NCBI GenBank assembly: GCA_963585895.1 | Contig: OY757947.1 | Span: 35,592,883 to 35,656,882, forward strand | Reading direction: 5' to 3' | DNA from: Sepioteuthis lessoniana | Taxonomy: Eukaryota; Mollusca; Cephalopoda; Myopsida; Loliginidae | Length of the DNA stretch: 64,000 nt | Shown here: piece by piece, positions 24,910-37,600 of the stretch | How the letters are laid out: each line of letters begins with the position of its first letter | How positions within the stretch are numbered: position 1 is the stretch's first letter | Program-made: the position numbers and the translations under genes | The notes under the pieces: model-generated | The model's database searches: none | What the model saw: only the letters and a program-made list of their open reading frames with translations | Told to the model about the DNA's origin: nothing

Positions 24910-27330
24910 ATAGCTTTTATCATATTTTATGTTTTACCCAAAAAGAAAAAAAGTGAAATCATAAGCAGAAACTTTGTTTGTGAGGCTACATAGTCACATA
25001 AGTCTCTAGTGATAAAACTACGCCTTGGGAGTTTGAAGACGTTAAGAGGAGATTTTCTTAGGTGATAGGAAGAAATTACACACCCTTCTTTTTAGCTTGT
25101 ACAAAAGAAAATTAAAGTAAATTTTGACAAGCAGTATTATTATATACGAGGAGATTCAAATTTGTTTTGGACGATAAAGTTGACATGAAATTAAATAACT
25201 TGTTTGTAATTTTCATCGTCGATAAACGTAAACAATGAAAGATCAGTAAAAGATTTGCCAACAGAACAACTAAAATGGACGGTGATAAGGGAGAATTAGT
25301 TTTACGCAATATTTAACACGAAATATACATGATTGAATAGTCAACCAAATTTGCTGATTTATAAGGGCGTAGTATACGATTAACTGAGATTCAAAGTAAA
25401 ATTGATTATCCCGAAGAAAATATAGCTTTCAGTCTGGCTAAACTGACTAAGCCAGCAGTAGTAATCTACTAAGCTTAATGTGTCACAAGGTCATAGAAAA
25501 TGGGGGTAACTAAGGAGAATCGAACTCGTCCGTGAAGGATTGTTAGTCTACCTGGCTAACAATTACACTACCAGAAGCGCCCTGATTAAGCCAGCAGATT
25601 GTTTATTTCATAAATTCCAAGACTTAGGCACAATTTCTATGGTGGGCCTCAGTAGAAGAAATGTTTCCCAATGAAAAACCACACTAAAATGTCTAATCAG
25701 TCAAAGTTATTCATTTATTATTTTTATATCGATTTTAAAGCTCCAATAAAAATGTTTAACCTCAATTTTAGTCTCCTTTATTAACCAAATTCTTAGACGA
25801 TTAAGTTACAGAAATGAATAAAGTCAAAAATTGCCGGGAAGAACAATAATCTACGTTATTTTACCATATTTGCAACTTCTGAGGACACGTATGATTAAAA
25901 TGGAATAATTAGCCATTTCTTTTGGGTGGAAGTGTCAATAAAGTTCCTTTACTAGTTTCTGTGTTGTCTCATGAAGAAAGCAAAAATTAATTAAAAACAA
26001 AAATAAAATAATTTTTCATTTTTAATTCAAACAAAAACTTAAATAAGATATTCTAAATTAAATGAAAAAAGATAAACTTTGTCACTTCTTAATTTTAATG
26101 ATTTTTATTATAATATTTTTACCAAGAATCCAATAAATACGAAAATAATACTGTTGGCTTCATTTGCTAAAGCAGCTTGACGGCTATTTGGACATCCGAT
26201 TCTTTATTGAACTTCAATTCACTTGTAAGTACATTTTCTCAACTATTTAATAATGTATAATGTTAAATGTGGATTATAACCAATTCTCTGTGTAATCATT
26301 ATTCATTTCAATTGTTCCTTTGGCAATAATTTTATTGTATATCCATTGTTTATATTTATCGTCTATGAAAACAACAAATAAACAATTTTAATAAACAACT
26401 TTATCGTCCGAAACAAAATAAAATGTACTCTTACTTATAAGTGTCACCTATGAAAATGTCCCTTCATTTTATTTTAGTTTACCTAAGAATTACATACATA
26501 TGTTATACTTACATTCAACTAACGAGATTAGAGTTTGTGTCAATGATTTTCTTCTTTTTTTATGCAGTTTAAAATTACGTATTTTAGTAGCAGAAAAAAA
26601 CGTTGGGGGGATTTTTTTCTGTCATCCACAGTATCCTACACACAACCTTCTCAGACACCAACAAAAAATGCAGTTCTGTCATTTAACACTTATACAATTA
26701 CGTACCCTCCCGATGCGAAGATTTTTTGCAATGAACTGCTTTTTTCGTGAAATAAGAACTACGTAAGTAAATATCGATATTGGTCTTCCAAACAAACGAA
26801 AAGTACATGGGAAGTATCTATAAATTCTCCAACTAGCAAGACATTACGCTTTCGTTTTCTGACCTCGCTAACCCTGAAAATATCTTCGTCGATAGTGTAC
26901 GAGATGTTTTTGAATGCTTAACGAACTGAAAAGAACTGACCACCGGAAACATTTGTGAGAAAGACGGGGAGCATGTTTTTCTATCCGTCCCCAATTTCCA
27001 ACACATAACAGATTGTAATATTCCTTATTGGTATTTTCCTGAAGACATCTTGTTTGATAATGTGCAAGATTTCTTTGAATGACTAACTGCAAAGAACTGA
27101 CCACTGCAAACGTCCACGAGAAGGGGGGGGATTTTTTAATGACCAACTGCAAACTTCCATGAGAATGAAGTGGGGGCATTTTTTTCTATCCGTCTCAGTT
27201 TACCACTCAAAAGTTATTGTGATATTTCTCAATGGTTTTTTCCTATTTTTAATAGTACAACAACAATCATGATTTATTAAATACTAAAAGAATTCCTATG
27301 GAAGGACAATAATAATCGTATTTAACTCAT
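24910..27330 (+). repeat. Direct duplication B, copy 2
   Basis: Second copy of the block at 19760-22030, with R plus (25150-25458), SINE (25459-25581) and R minus (26125-26455). The 26860-27180 part holds two or three related ~170-bp units that share GAACTGACCAC and a G-run. No gene is supported; the 80-100 codon frames here are not conserved between the two copies. Confidence 0.75.
25459..25581 (-). mobile_element. Short tRNA-derived SINE in duplication B copy 2
   Basis: Same insertion as 20318-20446, carried along by the duplication. Flanked by CTGACTAAGCCAGCAG and CTGATTAAGCCAGCAG. Confidence 0.8.
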
Positions 27331-27600
27331 ATCTGAGAGGGGTAGGAGGAGATTCAAAACTTTCCCAAATGCATTCATTCAAAATTGAATGCGATAACGC
27401 GATTGGAGTTTGAACGATGTCACATTTGCCTCTCTACCAAGGGCACTTGTTCCCATTTCCTTAGCAGTTTCCCACCCGGAGAAGGACAATAATAATCGTG
27501 TTTAACTCATATCTGAGAGATTGGAGTTTGAACGATGTCACAGTCCAGCACGTTTGCTACTCTAACAAGGGCACTTGTTCCCATTCCTAATTTGAAAAGT
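27305..27600 (-). repeat. Tandem SINE-like fragments
   Basis: Two partial units share GGACAATAATAATCGT, GATTGGAGTTTGAACGATG and AAGGGCACTTGTTCCCAT. Read on the minus strand the last two resemble a tRNA-like start and a B box. The second unit lacks about 60 bp of the first. Confidence 0.55.
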
Positions 27601-27846
27601 TGGGAAGTTAAATTCTACAATCTAAAAAAGAAACTAAACATAAAAATAAGTAAAACAAAACTCATTTCATTTATATTCAATGATCAGTGAATTTTTGGTA
27701 AATATAATGCACAAAACTAAACGATTAAGTATTTTTCAAAACTTTATTAACAGTTTCCTTTTGAAATATACGATTTCTATAAACTGCATTTCTTTATAAC
27801 TCTTCCTTCTCTAAATTGATAGTTTTTCTTGTTTTATCGATTGCAG

Positions 27847-28058
27847 ATTTTTTTGTCCGAAGGATTTCTTCCATGCAGTATTTTCTTGGTTACCAGTATT
27901 TTCACAAAAATCCCATTGGAAACAAATTAAATGAATATCTACAGGACACAAATTGTATTCTTGTGAAGGAAATAGTCTTCTGTATTTTGCTTTTTTCATG
28001 TAAGGTATGGCGTATATGCAGATAAACAATGAAGAGAAATAATTTTTTTTAATAAAAC
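27847..28058 (+). other. ZNF3 5' leader in the coding exon, after splice acceptor
   Basis: A T-rich tract and TTTTATCGATTGCAG end at 27846. The following ~210 bp is homologous to the leaders of ZNF1, ZNF2 and the pseudogene (GAATATCTACAGGACACAA block). It contains stops in all frames, so translation should begin at the ATG at 28059. The upstream exon and promoter cannot be located. Confidence 0.6.
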
Positions 28059-28748
28059 ATGCAAACACGCATCAAAGAAAAGCCATTCTCTTGCAAAATA
28101 TACGGCTCAGCATTTTCCACTAAATCCGAGTTCGAAGTGCATATACAAACACATTCTGACGAGAAGTCATATACTTGTGAAATGAGTGGCTCTAGCTTTT
28201 CAACCAATTCGGGAGTTCAAGTGAATATGCAAAGACACAGAGGAGGGAAACGATATCTTTGTGAAATTTGTCAATCTTCCTTTACTCAACAATCAGATTT
28301 AGTAAGGCATATAAGGACACACACTGGAGAGAGGCCATATTCATGTGAATTTTGTGAATCTTCCTTTTCCCGAAAATCAACTTTGGATAGGCATAGTCTA
28401 ACTCACACAGGTGAGAGACCATACTCCTGTGACATATGTAACTCTTTCTTTTCCCGAAAATCACTTTTGGATGATCATAGTCGAACACATACAGGAGAGA
28501 GGCCATATTCCTGTGATATATGTGAATCTTCCTTTTCCCGTAAATCAACCTTGGTTAGGCATAGTCGAACTCACACGGGTGAGAGACCATACTCCTGTGA
28601 CATATGTAACTCTTTCTTTTCCCGAAAATCACATTTGTATGATCATAGTCGAACACACACAGGAGAGAGGCCATATTCCTGTGACATATGTAACGCTTCC
28701 TTTTCCCGAAAATCAAATTTTAACAGGCATATGAAAACACATATATGA
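28059..28748 (+). CDS. ZNF3: C2H2 zinc-finger protein (6 fingers plus 2 degenerate)
   Basis: The protein is 229 aa. It starts MQTRIKEKPFSCK, a start shared with ZNF2 ([13 protein letters not shown]). The first two finger-like units are degenerate: one has lost its second Cys (KIYGS) and the other has lost a Cys and its first His. Six canonical C2H2 fingers with THTGERP linkers follow, so DNA binding is likely but unproven. Fingers 3 and 5 (CNSFFSRKS) and 2 and 4 alternate as near copies, implying past duplication of a two-finger unit. The stop is TGA in the linker after finger 6, and the sequence after it still reads as a decayed finger. ATTAAA at 28965 is a possible polyadenylation signal. 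No effector domain is visible. Confidence 0.85.
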   Translation: MQTRIKEKPFSCKIYGSAFSTKSEFEVHIQTHSDEKSYTCEMSGSSFSTNSGVQVNMQRHRGGKRYLCEICQSSFTQQSDLVRHIRTHTGERPYSCEFCESSFSRKSTLDRHSLTHTGERPYSCDICNSFFSRKSLLDDHSRTHTGERPYSCDICESSFSRKSTLVRHSRTHTGERPYSCDICNSFFSRKSHLYDHSRTHTGERPYSCDICNASFSRKSNFNRHMKTHI

Positions 28749-29570
28749 GAAATGCCATATTCCCTTGAAGCTTTTCGCTCTCTATTTTCATGTACGTCAA
28801 TTTTGACAGCGCTCATGAAAAATCACCCTGGATAAAACAATACTTCCCCTGATTAACAGGATTATTCGTTATGAATTTTGTCAAAATTGCAGGTAAAATT
28901 TTCATCAAGAGTACAGTTTGTAAAGACAAGCTCTAAACATCGACATTATAATAGTAATATTTCAATTAAACTTTATCACCACAAAGCGTACTTTACCGTC
29001 ATTTGTCATTTTTGATTTACGTCGAATGCACATCATTCTGTGGTGTTCATACTATTAAATTATCTTTTTAAAAAGTCCAGAATTATTCATCGAATTTATG
29101 ATTTGTGGTAAAATCGTAATATAAAGAACTTACGTAGGGAATAGCATAATATAAAAATCACTTTCCCCACTTTTTTTTTTGGTCATGGAAGTCTTGATTT
29201 TTCTAATGGTTGCTATTCTCCATCTAAGGTCCCTCAGTTATCGTGTTGACTAATCCACGGATAATTCTTTATCTAAAATAAATTTTAAAAAATAAAAGCC
29301 AATCCTTAAAATAAAAACAAAACCCAAGAAAGCAACCAATATACGAAGGTAATTAATTTGAGTTTTACAACAATTTCAAAGTCGTTAATAAAACTAATTT
29401 TTTAAAAGTTTGAATGTTTTTTTTCTAATAGTAGTAATTTATTTTATGTTTGTCGCGTTTTCAACTTAACTGAATCGAAAAGTTCACGCTTCCTCTCACA
29501 TTTGTTGATGTTAATGATCAGACCTAAAGAAAAATATCAAAGTTATATCCCTCTGAATTAAAAAAAGTTT
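28749..29570. other. 3' flank of ZNF3, nothing else recognised
   Basis: The first ~90 bp is a decayed finger remnant. The rest is AT-rich with no supportable gene or repeat. Confidence 0.5.
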
Positions 29571-29571
29571 C

Positions 29572-29690
29572 CTCTGAGGGACAGTGTATTGTGGATTCGT
29601 AGAGACTGGATGACGGAGCAATTGAGGATAGAGACTAGTTGAAAGGAATGATCAGAGAGATCCATGCTGGCAGCAGGACATCATGATGAT
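29572..29690 (+). mobile_element. RTE-like LINE 3' tail, diverged
   Basis: Only the end of the element remains, with GATCCATGCTGGCAGCAGGAC followed by CATCATGATGATGA. It is more diverged than the other RTE tails in the window. Confidence 0.6.
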
Positions 29691-29721
29691 GAAGAATATT
29701 ACTATTTCTTATGAAGATGTA

Positions 29722-30525
29722 GAACTTGTTCACTTTTAAACCGTCTGTCTAGACGTCAAACACAAGTACGCGTAGATATTTCGAACAACATACATATGTT
29801 GTATAGTCATTTACCGTATCATTCAGCATCACAACGACACCATAATTAAGACGCATGAAGGATTACGCAGGAACAATTAAGATGCAGGAAGGAAGACACA
29901 AGAAGACTTCTTTAACAAAATACCTCTCACTTTATTTGTAAGGTTTGAGTTTGAGAGGATGCTGGAGACCGAACATAAACATTATATTTTGACCCCACTG
30001 TTATGACCGTCACGTTGTGTCTTGTTCTCCTGATGTTGGGGTCCACTCCATCAGGGCTTTCCGAGGACACCCTCGGTCGGGTGTGGCCTTCCTTACCACA
30101 TCTGGTCTCTACTGTCTGGAAGTCTGCTGGCAACTGCCCTGGGACCCAAACACAACTGAGTTAAATAATAACTCAACGCCCACACGATCGCCTACTGGAT
30201 CTTTGAATCGGATGTTCAATCGTCATCAAGCGGAAATAACTGTCATGCAGTTCAGAGGTCACTCTCTTCCGTTGCATGACTGTAATGGCAGAATGGGACC
30301 GTGACCTTGTCCCATATCATAAGCCTTAATCCGCCCACGCGATCTCTTTCGATTACTGGCCGTTGAAATGTGTCACTTCCTTCCGGTGTATCACCTTGGA
30401 ATAGCATTTTTAGGCCGGGGCGAGGGGTCAAAATATTACACATACACATACACTTTTATGCAAGTAGGACTTGTTGACTTTTAAACCGTCTGTCTAGACG
30501 TCAAACACAAGTACACGTAGATATA
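29722..30525. repeat. GC-richer block bounded by 58-bp direct repeats
   Basis: The near-identical repeats 29722-29779 and 30467-30525 share ACTTTTAAACCGTCTGTCTA and GACGTCAAACACAAGTAC. They enclose about 690 bp that is clearly more GC-rich than its surroundings. No protein domain is visible and the ~95-codon frames are unsupported. It may be an LTR-type or other mobile-element remnant, which I could not decide. Confidence 0.45.
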
Positions 30526-30619
30526 AAAATATTTTTTTAAACATTCTTTGAACATTAAAGGTATTCTTTTTTGTCTTTTAATAGTAGGGAGGTTTCTCAT
30601 GCCTGATCATATGTAGAGG

Positions 30620-31050
30620 GGTTTAATTACCACAGCAATTGGAATTTTTTTTTTCTTTTCCTCTTTTTTTTCCATTTTATACCCATCAGGAACGCAAAAA
30701 AATAAAAAGTAAAAAATTAAAATAAAAATGAAAAAAATAACCCTAGAAATTTACTTAAACGATTTTCTGTAAAACAAATCATTGACGCTCGAAACACTGA
30801 TCAAGAAATATTAATTCTTAAAAGATTTGAAAATTGTTTAATTGAAAGACAAAATTCGAAATATTCTGTATTTCTTTTTCCATTGGCTAAAAAGAAAAAA
30901 ATCCTCTAAACAATTTCAGCGTTTTTCCTACTAAAAAAAAGTAATCAAAATACGACAGCAACTGAAAACTTTCCCCCAATTTCCCCTTCGCTTTTTTTCC
31001 TTTTTACCCTCCTCCACGCATAAAAATATACAATAAAAGTAAAAGAAAAC
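30620..31050 (+). repeat. Dispersed repeat pair, copy 2
   Basis: Matches 24480-24909 with many small indels in A and T runs. Part of the CATTGACGCTCGAAACACTG region recurs in weakened form at 31090-31180. Confidence 0.7.
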
Positions 31051-31587
31051 AGCAATAACAAAATCACTCTCACAATTTACAGTTGAACAAATCAATGACA
31101 CTCGATACGCTGATCGATAAATATAAGTTTTTCAAAGATTTGAAACTATTATTCAGTTCAAAGACTGAATCCGAAAAAGCTGTATTACTTTTTTCCCTAT
31201 GCAAAAAGCAATATGTATATATATATATATATATATATGTATACACCCAATAGATACACACACCCATACACTCTACACATATTCACACATCTACATAAAC
31301 CTACCTGCTCTCATATATAATATTAAGAAAATATTCCGATAACCCAAGTAACTATCAAAACTAATTGAAGATAAAATCTGCAAATTATCGGATAAAATAT
31401 AAAATATTCAATGATTATAAATATTTACAAAACAACGCTTAAAAATCCTACAATTTACATCTTATTCTTAAGCTCCTGAAAGAAATGAACTTGAAAACCA
31501 CCATCGAAAACTAATCAGATGGTAGACAAAAATTTGAAAAACCTTGTATTCCTTTTCCTATAATAGCTAAAGAAAATATTATATACA
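31051..31587. other. AT-rich spacer with TA microsatellite
   Basis: A TA run lies at 31217-31238. Nothing else is recognised. Confidence 0.5.
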
Positions 31588-31778
31588 TCATCATCATCAT
31601 GTCATGCAGCCAGCACGGATATCCCTGACCCTCTCTCGCCATTTCTCCCTATCGTTCATCGTCTTTGGCAGGTCTTTAGGGCTACATCCCGTATCCTCAC
31701 AGAGCTGTTGTATGTATGTTCGAGCTGGTCGTCCTGCTTTTGCTCGTCCATATGTGGGGTCCATAGGAGTACATCACC
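31588..31778 (-). mobile_element. RTE-like LINE, 3' tail only
   Basis: A 5'-truncated fragment on the minus strand. The tail CATCATCATCAT begins at 31588. On the minus strand it encodes the RPARTY to CSPKDLP region of the polyprotein end. Its upstream limit is at about 31778, where CA-rich DNA begins. Confidence 0.8.
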
Positions 31779-32124
31779 TATATACATAAATACATCCCCA
31801 CACACATATACACCTATTTATATGTGTACATACACAAACACGCAGTCACACACACATACTGAGCTGCTATTGATACCATTCAATTCCTATTGCCCGATTA
31901 ACTATTATAACTATTATAACTTGATTTAGAAGAAACCAACTATTTATCATGTAAAATAGATCTATTGTTTCTTCGAAAATAATTACAAAACCGGTTTCCT
32001 GATTATATCTTGTAAATTACGATGAAATCTACAGATTATCGTGTAAAGTATGTATTCAATGTTTGTGAGTATTTACAAAAAATATGATGAGCTCCAATGC
32101 AGCAAATAGCAGCAGTATTTAGCT

Positions 32125-34275
32125 ATACTGGCAATAGATGGACATTTGTTTCAGAATCTGCTGGGAAAAACCCTGTCAATGCCGTCATAGAGGCTATAGG
32201 AATGCTTCTCAGTCTTCGTTTACTATAATCAGTTAAGAGCATTGAGAAAATACAGAAGAATAACGGAAGCTACGTTTAACGTCAACCCCAGAGAAACAAT
32301 CATTTCAATCTGTAGTCCTGCTAATTCTCCCGATGAAACGGACCTCATCCTCTGCTATAACGCGTTATCCTTCCTTTGTTCGTAGTATCTCCAAACACAA
32401 CATTCTAATCATCGGTGGAGACAGGAATGCTCAAATAGGTAAAAATGAAAATAACGAATTTTGTTGCATAGCTCGTCAAAGAGAAATAGGAAACATCTAA
32501 GAGATTTCCCACTTGGAAATGGAATAACATGACTTAATATTAAATTCCAGAAAAGGAAGCGAAAATGATGGACCTATGCTTACACAAATAATGCTAAAGC
32601 ACAGATGAATTACATCCTCATAAGAAATGGATTAATAGCGCTTTGAATTGTGTGGCATTTTCCTCTTTTGAAAATGTGTCTTTCGATTACAGAATTGTCT
32701 CAGCAAAGATTAGTCTGAACCCACGCAACAATAAAACGCAAACAACAAAAACCACATACTATGACTGGTTCTTGCTTAACAATAGAGATATTAGAGATAA
32801 ATATACGATAACTCCAAGAAATATTTTCGATGCTCTTCAGGAGATATTCTAAACACTTACTCCGGATGACGAAATTGAGAACTTGGTCCATACCCAAATG
32901 AAAGCAGTAGCAGAATGCATACCAAACTAAGAGCCAAAAATAGAGTTCCGTTGGCAACATTAGCAGTTAAGAAAAACAAGACAGCATCAAAACAGCATCC
33001 CACTATAATAAAAGGAACCAAATTAATGTCAACGCTCAGAAACTTAAGAAGTCACAAAGCAAACTAATTAACGCATACCAAAAAGAACAAATAAAATACA
33101 TTCAACAGATCAATCCAATTAGAAAATCAGAAGAAGATAGACAATCACGAATAGCGTGGCAGACAGTAAAGAAAAGAATACTACCAGAGCTAAACTAAAA
33201 GCTGCCAGCAAGAAGAACGAATGCACATGTGGATAGCACATTTCAAGAATCTGCGGGGAAATCCTAAAAAAATACAGATAAACCTATCACGAAAATTATT
33301 TATAATCAACTAGACATCAAAGTAGGACAGTTTACCCAAGAAGAGCTCAACGTTGTAGGAACATAAATTCAAAACAGGAAACCTGCCTGTCTTGATGAAA
33401 TACCACCAAAAGTATGGAAGACAAGGAAATTTGAAAACCTATTGTTCCAATACAACAACGCCGTATAAAACTAGAACACAATAGACAGATGGAGAAAAGG
33501 TTACATCTTCCCTTTCCCCATGAAACGTGTCTTCGGAATTGCCAAGAACTACCAAGGCATAAACCCTTATTTCCATTGCGGCTAAAATTTTAAATGCTCT
33601 ATTACTCAACCGCATCGTATCAGAAATTAAGAAAATTCATTGGAAGAATCAAAATGGTTTTCTGAGAAACCGATCCACATCATAGATTTTGACAATGCGT
33701 CGAATTTTAAGAGTTCGTGTAAAAAATCTCGAGGGGACACTCTAATTTGTAGATTTCTCCAACGCATTTAATTCCATATTCACTGATAAAAGGAAGAGCA
33801 AATAATTCTTGCCTATGGTCTCTCCAAAGAAACTGTCAGAGCCATAATGCTGCTCTCGAAAAACATGAAAGTAAAAGTTTGCTCACCATATGGAGACACA
33901 GACATTTTGACATTGCTGCTGATGTTCTACATGGGGATACATTAGCCTCATATCTGTTCATAATCAGCCAAAATTACGTACTTCGTGCGTCGACAGATCT
34001 AATGAAATAAAATGGCTTTATACTAAGAAAGGCAAGAAGCAGGCGTTACTCCGCACAATCTACTACAGACGCAGACTACGCAGATGACATAGCGCCTCGG
34101 GCAAATACACCTACCCAAGACAAATTCCTGCTGAATACTCTGGAGCTGCTAGCAAGTGTATTGGCCTCTACATGAATGCATACAAAACAGAGTACATCTG
34201 TTTAATCAAAAACGAGATATAAACTAAATGGTAGTTCTCGGAAACTGGTGGACATTTTCTTGGAAATCTCAAAGA
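32125..34275 (+). mobile_element. Old RTE-like LINE copy
   Basis: It runs from within the endonuclease to just past the RT and lacks both true ends. A GDRNAQIG-like block (GDMNAQIG in relatives) and a LINE-type RT are recognisable across several frames. The YADD box is intact near 34075-34088 (DYADDIA), but numerous stops and frameshifts interrupt the rest. Endonuclease and RT parts follow the same order as in the other copies. Short frames such as 32643-32852 are pieces of it. Divergence suggests it is the oldest long RTE copy here. Confidence 0.82.
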
Positions 34276-34399
34276 TTCCAGGGTCTCTTTGAAATATGTA
34301 TTCTCTATGTAAATTTTACCAGCAATTTTCATAAAATTTTAAACGAAGATTCTCGTTCATCAGAAAAAGTTTATTTTTATCCTGTGCACAGCCAAACGT

Positions 34400-35139
34400 G
34401 ACTTACTTTTAATGAAAAGCTATAAACTTCACAAGAATGTGGCTTCTCTCATCAGTGCTTTTTCATATGTCTGTTCAAACTTGATTTGTGTGAAAAAAAT
34501 TTTACACGTTTCACAGTAATATGGCTTCTCTCCAGTGTGTGTTCGCTTGTGACGATTCTAAGTTGTTGGTTTTTTTTGCAAAGGAAGAGTAACACATGTC
34601 ACAAGAATATGGCCTCTCTCCTGTGTACATTCGTCTATGATGGTTCAAAGTTGATTTTAGGGAAAAGGAATTGCCACAAAATTCACAGGAATATGGCCTT
34701 TCTCTTGTATGTGTTCGTCTATGATTAACCAAAGTTGTTTTTGTTGCAAAGGAAGAGTCACACATGTACAGTTATATGGCTTCTCCCCTATGTGCGTTCG
34801 TCTATCATCATTCAAATTTGATTTTAGGGAAAAAGTATCGCTACAAAATCCACAGGAATATGGCTTCTCTCTTGTGTGTGTTTTTATATGTCTCACTAAA
34901 TCTCCTTTTTTTTCAAAGGAAGAGGAACAAAATTCACAAACATGAGTTTTCTCTTCAATTTGTCGTTGCATATGCACTTGAACTCCCGAATTGGCTTAAA
35001 AGCTAGAGGTATTCACTTCGCACAAATAAGAATTCTCTCCAAAATGTGTTTGCATAATCACTCCCGAGTCCGACTAAGTTGAAAACGATGAGTCGCATAT
35101 TTTGCTAGAGAATGGCTTTTCTTCGATTTGTCTTTGCAT
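34400..35139 (-). pseudogene. C2H2 zinc-finger pseudogene, paralog of ZNF1/2/3
   Basis: The frame starts with an ATG at 35137-35139 (MQRQIEEKPFS), matching the starts of ZNF2 and ZNF3, but meets TAG within the first degenerate finger. Further on are the fingers HVCEFCSSSF... and YSCGFCSDTF... (first His replaced by Asp), then frameshifts near 34768 and 34570. Three to four more fingers follow in other frames. It ends with two consecutive TGA codons (34449-34454) in the linker position where the paralogs also stop. Linkers read THTREKP/THTRERP. It lacks a usable full-length frame. Confidence 0.8.
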
Positions 35140-35389
35140 ATCTTTACAAGAATTTGTCACTTGGAAAGAATCAACCAGGTGTTTGACAAAATATTATTTC
35201 ACTCAAGTGTTTATCGGCATACTAACTTGCATGAATAAAAAAAAACAACAAAAGCAATCTTTCCTTCTCTAGAATCTAATTTTGTCCAGTAGATATTCAC
35301 TTAATTCGTTTCAAATAGGATTTCTTTGAAAATCCTGGTCACCAAGCAAATGCTGCATGTAAATTCAGAATATTCTTCTGGTTAAAAAT
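35140..35389 (-). other. Leader of the ZNF pseudogene with retained splice acceptor
   Basis: On the minus strand TTTTATCGATTACAG ends at 35390, as in the functional paralogs, and the following leader sequence is homologous to theirs. The acceptor itself is undamaged. Confidence 0.55.
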
Positions 35390-35649
35390 CTGTAATCGAT
35401 AAAACACGAGAAAACTATTAATTAAGAGAAGGAAAATTATAAGGAAATACAAATTATAGAAAGTCTTATATTTGAAAAAGAAAACCAATTTTTGAAAAAT
35501 ATTTTATCGTTTTTCTTTGTGTATAATATTTGCATTTAAATGGGTTCGATTACACTAAATAGAATAGGAAACTATATGACACTTAAATATACATGTAGCG
35601 TATCAAAACCAATATAAGATACACATGTTCAGAAGAATTTAATTTTAAA

Positions 35650-36260
35650 ACTTGACACATGTAACCGGCATTTCTTTTATGCTTAACTGAAGAATATACA
35701 AAAATGTTTTTTGAGTTGACCTTGCAACCATTTAAAAAATCCGAGTGGATCAACGTTGCAGTACACCCAGTATCGACGAGGCCTCTTGCTTCCTAGCCTT
35801 CCACTTGTACTTTTTTGTTGGCAGCGATCCTTCATGCCCCATCACTCACAAAGTCTCTCGGGTCGCTACACTTATATCACCTCGTTCTGATTGGCTCTTT
35901 ATAGTCTCGAAGCAAGTGTGAACCCCTACAAGTGAAACACTTGCAGCCAAACTATTTTTCCGTCTAAGGTTTCCCATCAACCTTTCTAGGTTCGTTACTG
36001 ATTCCTGGCTTTTCATAAACGATGTTTTCAAATTTGCCTCTGCCTTAACTGCATCCAATTGATCTTCTACAATTAATTGGAGGTATAAAGCCAAAGCGTC
36101 TCCTTCTAAGAACAGGGGTATTACATTTGCAAGGTCAGGGATCTTTTGCAGCCTAACGACCAGTTTTAATTTCGCCAACCAGGCCATCAAATCACCTTCA
36201 CTATCAAATGATTTTACCATATCGCTGCTCAAGCGAACCTTCCCTTTCATTCTTTAAGGG
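35650..36260 (-). mobile_element. Ty3/gypsy-type gag-protease remnant
   Basis: An open frame of 134 codons (36250 to 35846) starts with ATG and encodes a gag-like N-terminal region with the block EGDALALYL. In the +1 frame a CCHC knuckle follows (35901-35939, CFTCRGSHLLRDY) whose last Cys has become Tyr. Then comes an aspartic protease start, GLVDTGCTATLI, with the catalytic DTG at 35766-35774. Frameshifts and stops show that it is dead. No reverse transcriptase or LTR can be recognised next to it. It is probably of the same broad family as the element at 52750-56580. Confidence 0.75.
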
Positions 36261-36919
36261 TTGTAAAATGCTGAAAGAGTTTGTACTTGAACTAGTTGGA
36301 AATTGATTGCAAACAATCGGTCACCGTCTTTCGTGTCTACCGTCCAGACAAACAAAAGCACCTTCGTCTCTGACGAACAAAAGCACCGTCGTCACTGAAA
36401 TGTCTTTATCATTTTCCTCCCATGAATGGCAGCTTTAAAAAAATGTACATAAATCACTTATACAAATTTTTGTCACTCGTGACCATGCAACATTAAAGTG
36501 AAATGTCAGAGTGGTCATATTTTGCTCTCCTCATTCTGCATGTTCATTTTGCCATACGGAGTAAACTGTCTTCTCTTTTTCATTACACAGTACACTGTAT
36601 AGAAATGAAGAAAGTTGTGAAAATTTGTTTACATGTAAAGAGATATTGGAAACTCTTTTCTGTCTCACAAATTCAAATGACAAGCAAGCTGTGTATTGGA
36701 TAAAAAAAAATGATTTATTGAAGTGAAGAAATTTTTAAAAGTTATTTACCTCCAAATAAAAACTCTCGTAATCTGTATTTGAAAAACATTCTGACTAATT
36801 GATCAAGACTTCAGTGTCTCACAAATACAAATTAAATGTCTTACAAATATTCTATGGACTAAAATTGAAGGAAACCGTTTAAGACATATTGTTTATATTT
36901 CTCGAGAAGTTTCAAACGT
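36261..36919. other. Intergenic, nothing recognised
   Basis: No supportable gene. A 66-codon frame at 36503-36703 has no domain. Confidence 0.45.
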
Positions 36920-37600
36920 ATTGGAGTACATTTAAATTTGTTTCAGACGATAAAGTTGACAATAAATAAAATAGTTGGTTTGTTGTTTTCATAGTCGATA
37001 AATATAAACAATGAAAGTTCAATAAAAAAAAGAAAATTCCCAGAAGAATAAATGAAATGAACTTTAATCACAGAGAAGTAGTTATACTCCATATTTAATA
37101 TTATACATTATTAAACAGTTGAGAAAATGTACTTACTTACAAATACGGTAATATAGGATAAAAAAATCGGTTGTCCCGAATGAAATATGGCTTTCAAGTA
37201 GATTTGTGTGATAAGGCCAGTTGTAGTGTTTTCGTATTTATTGCCTTCTTGGTAGAAAAATATTTTAATACAAATTACCAAAATGAAGAAATGACAATTT
37301 TTTTTCTTTTACATGTTATTTCCAATATCTAGTTAAAGAATTAAGTTGTTGTTTGAATTAAAAATGAAAAATAGTTTTATTTTAGTTTTAGTTTTTGTTT
37401 TTGATTAACCTTTTCTTTCTTTATTAGACAACAGAGAAACGGATAAAAAACGTTTTGACATCCCCACCCACAAGAAATTTATTATTATTGCTTTTTAATC
37501 ATATACGTGTTTCTAAAGTTGAAAAATAGTAAAATAATGTAGATCCCGGAATTTTTTGACTTTATTAACACGCAGTTGAAAAGATCTCATCGACTGAAAG
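36920..37600 (+). repeat. R repeat, plus orientation, with part of its flank
   Basis: Contains GACGATAAAGTTGACAATAA and GTCGATAAATATAAACAATG, then the TCGTATTTATT block and a downstream stretch shared with 47240-47600. No SINE insertion here. Confidence 0.7.
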
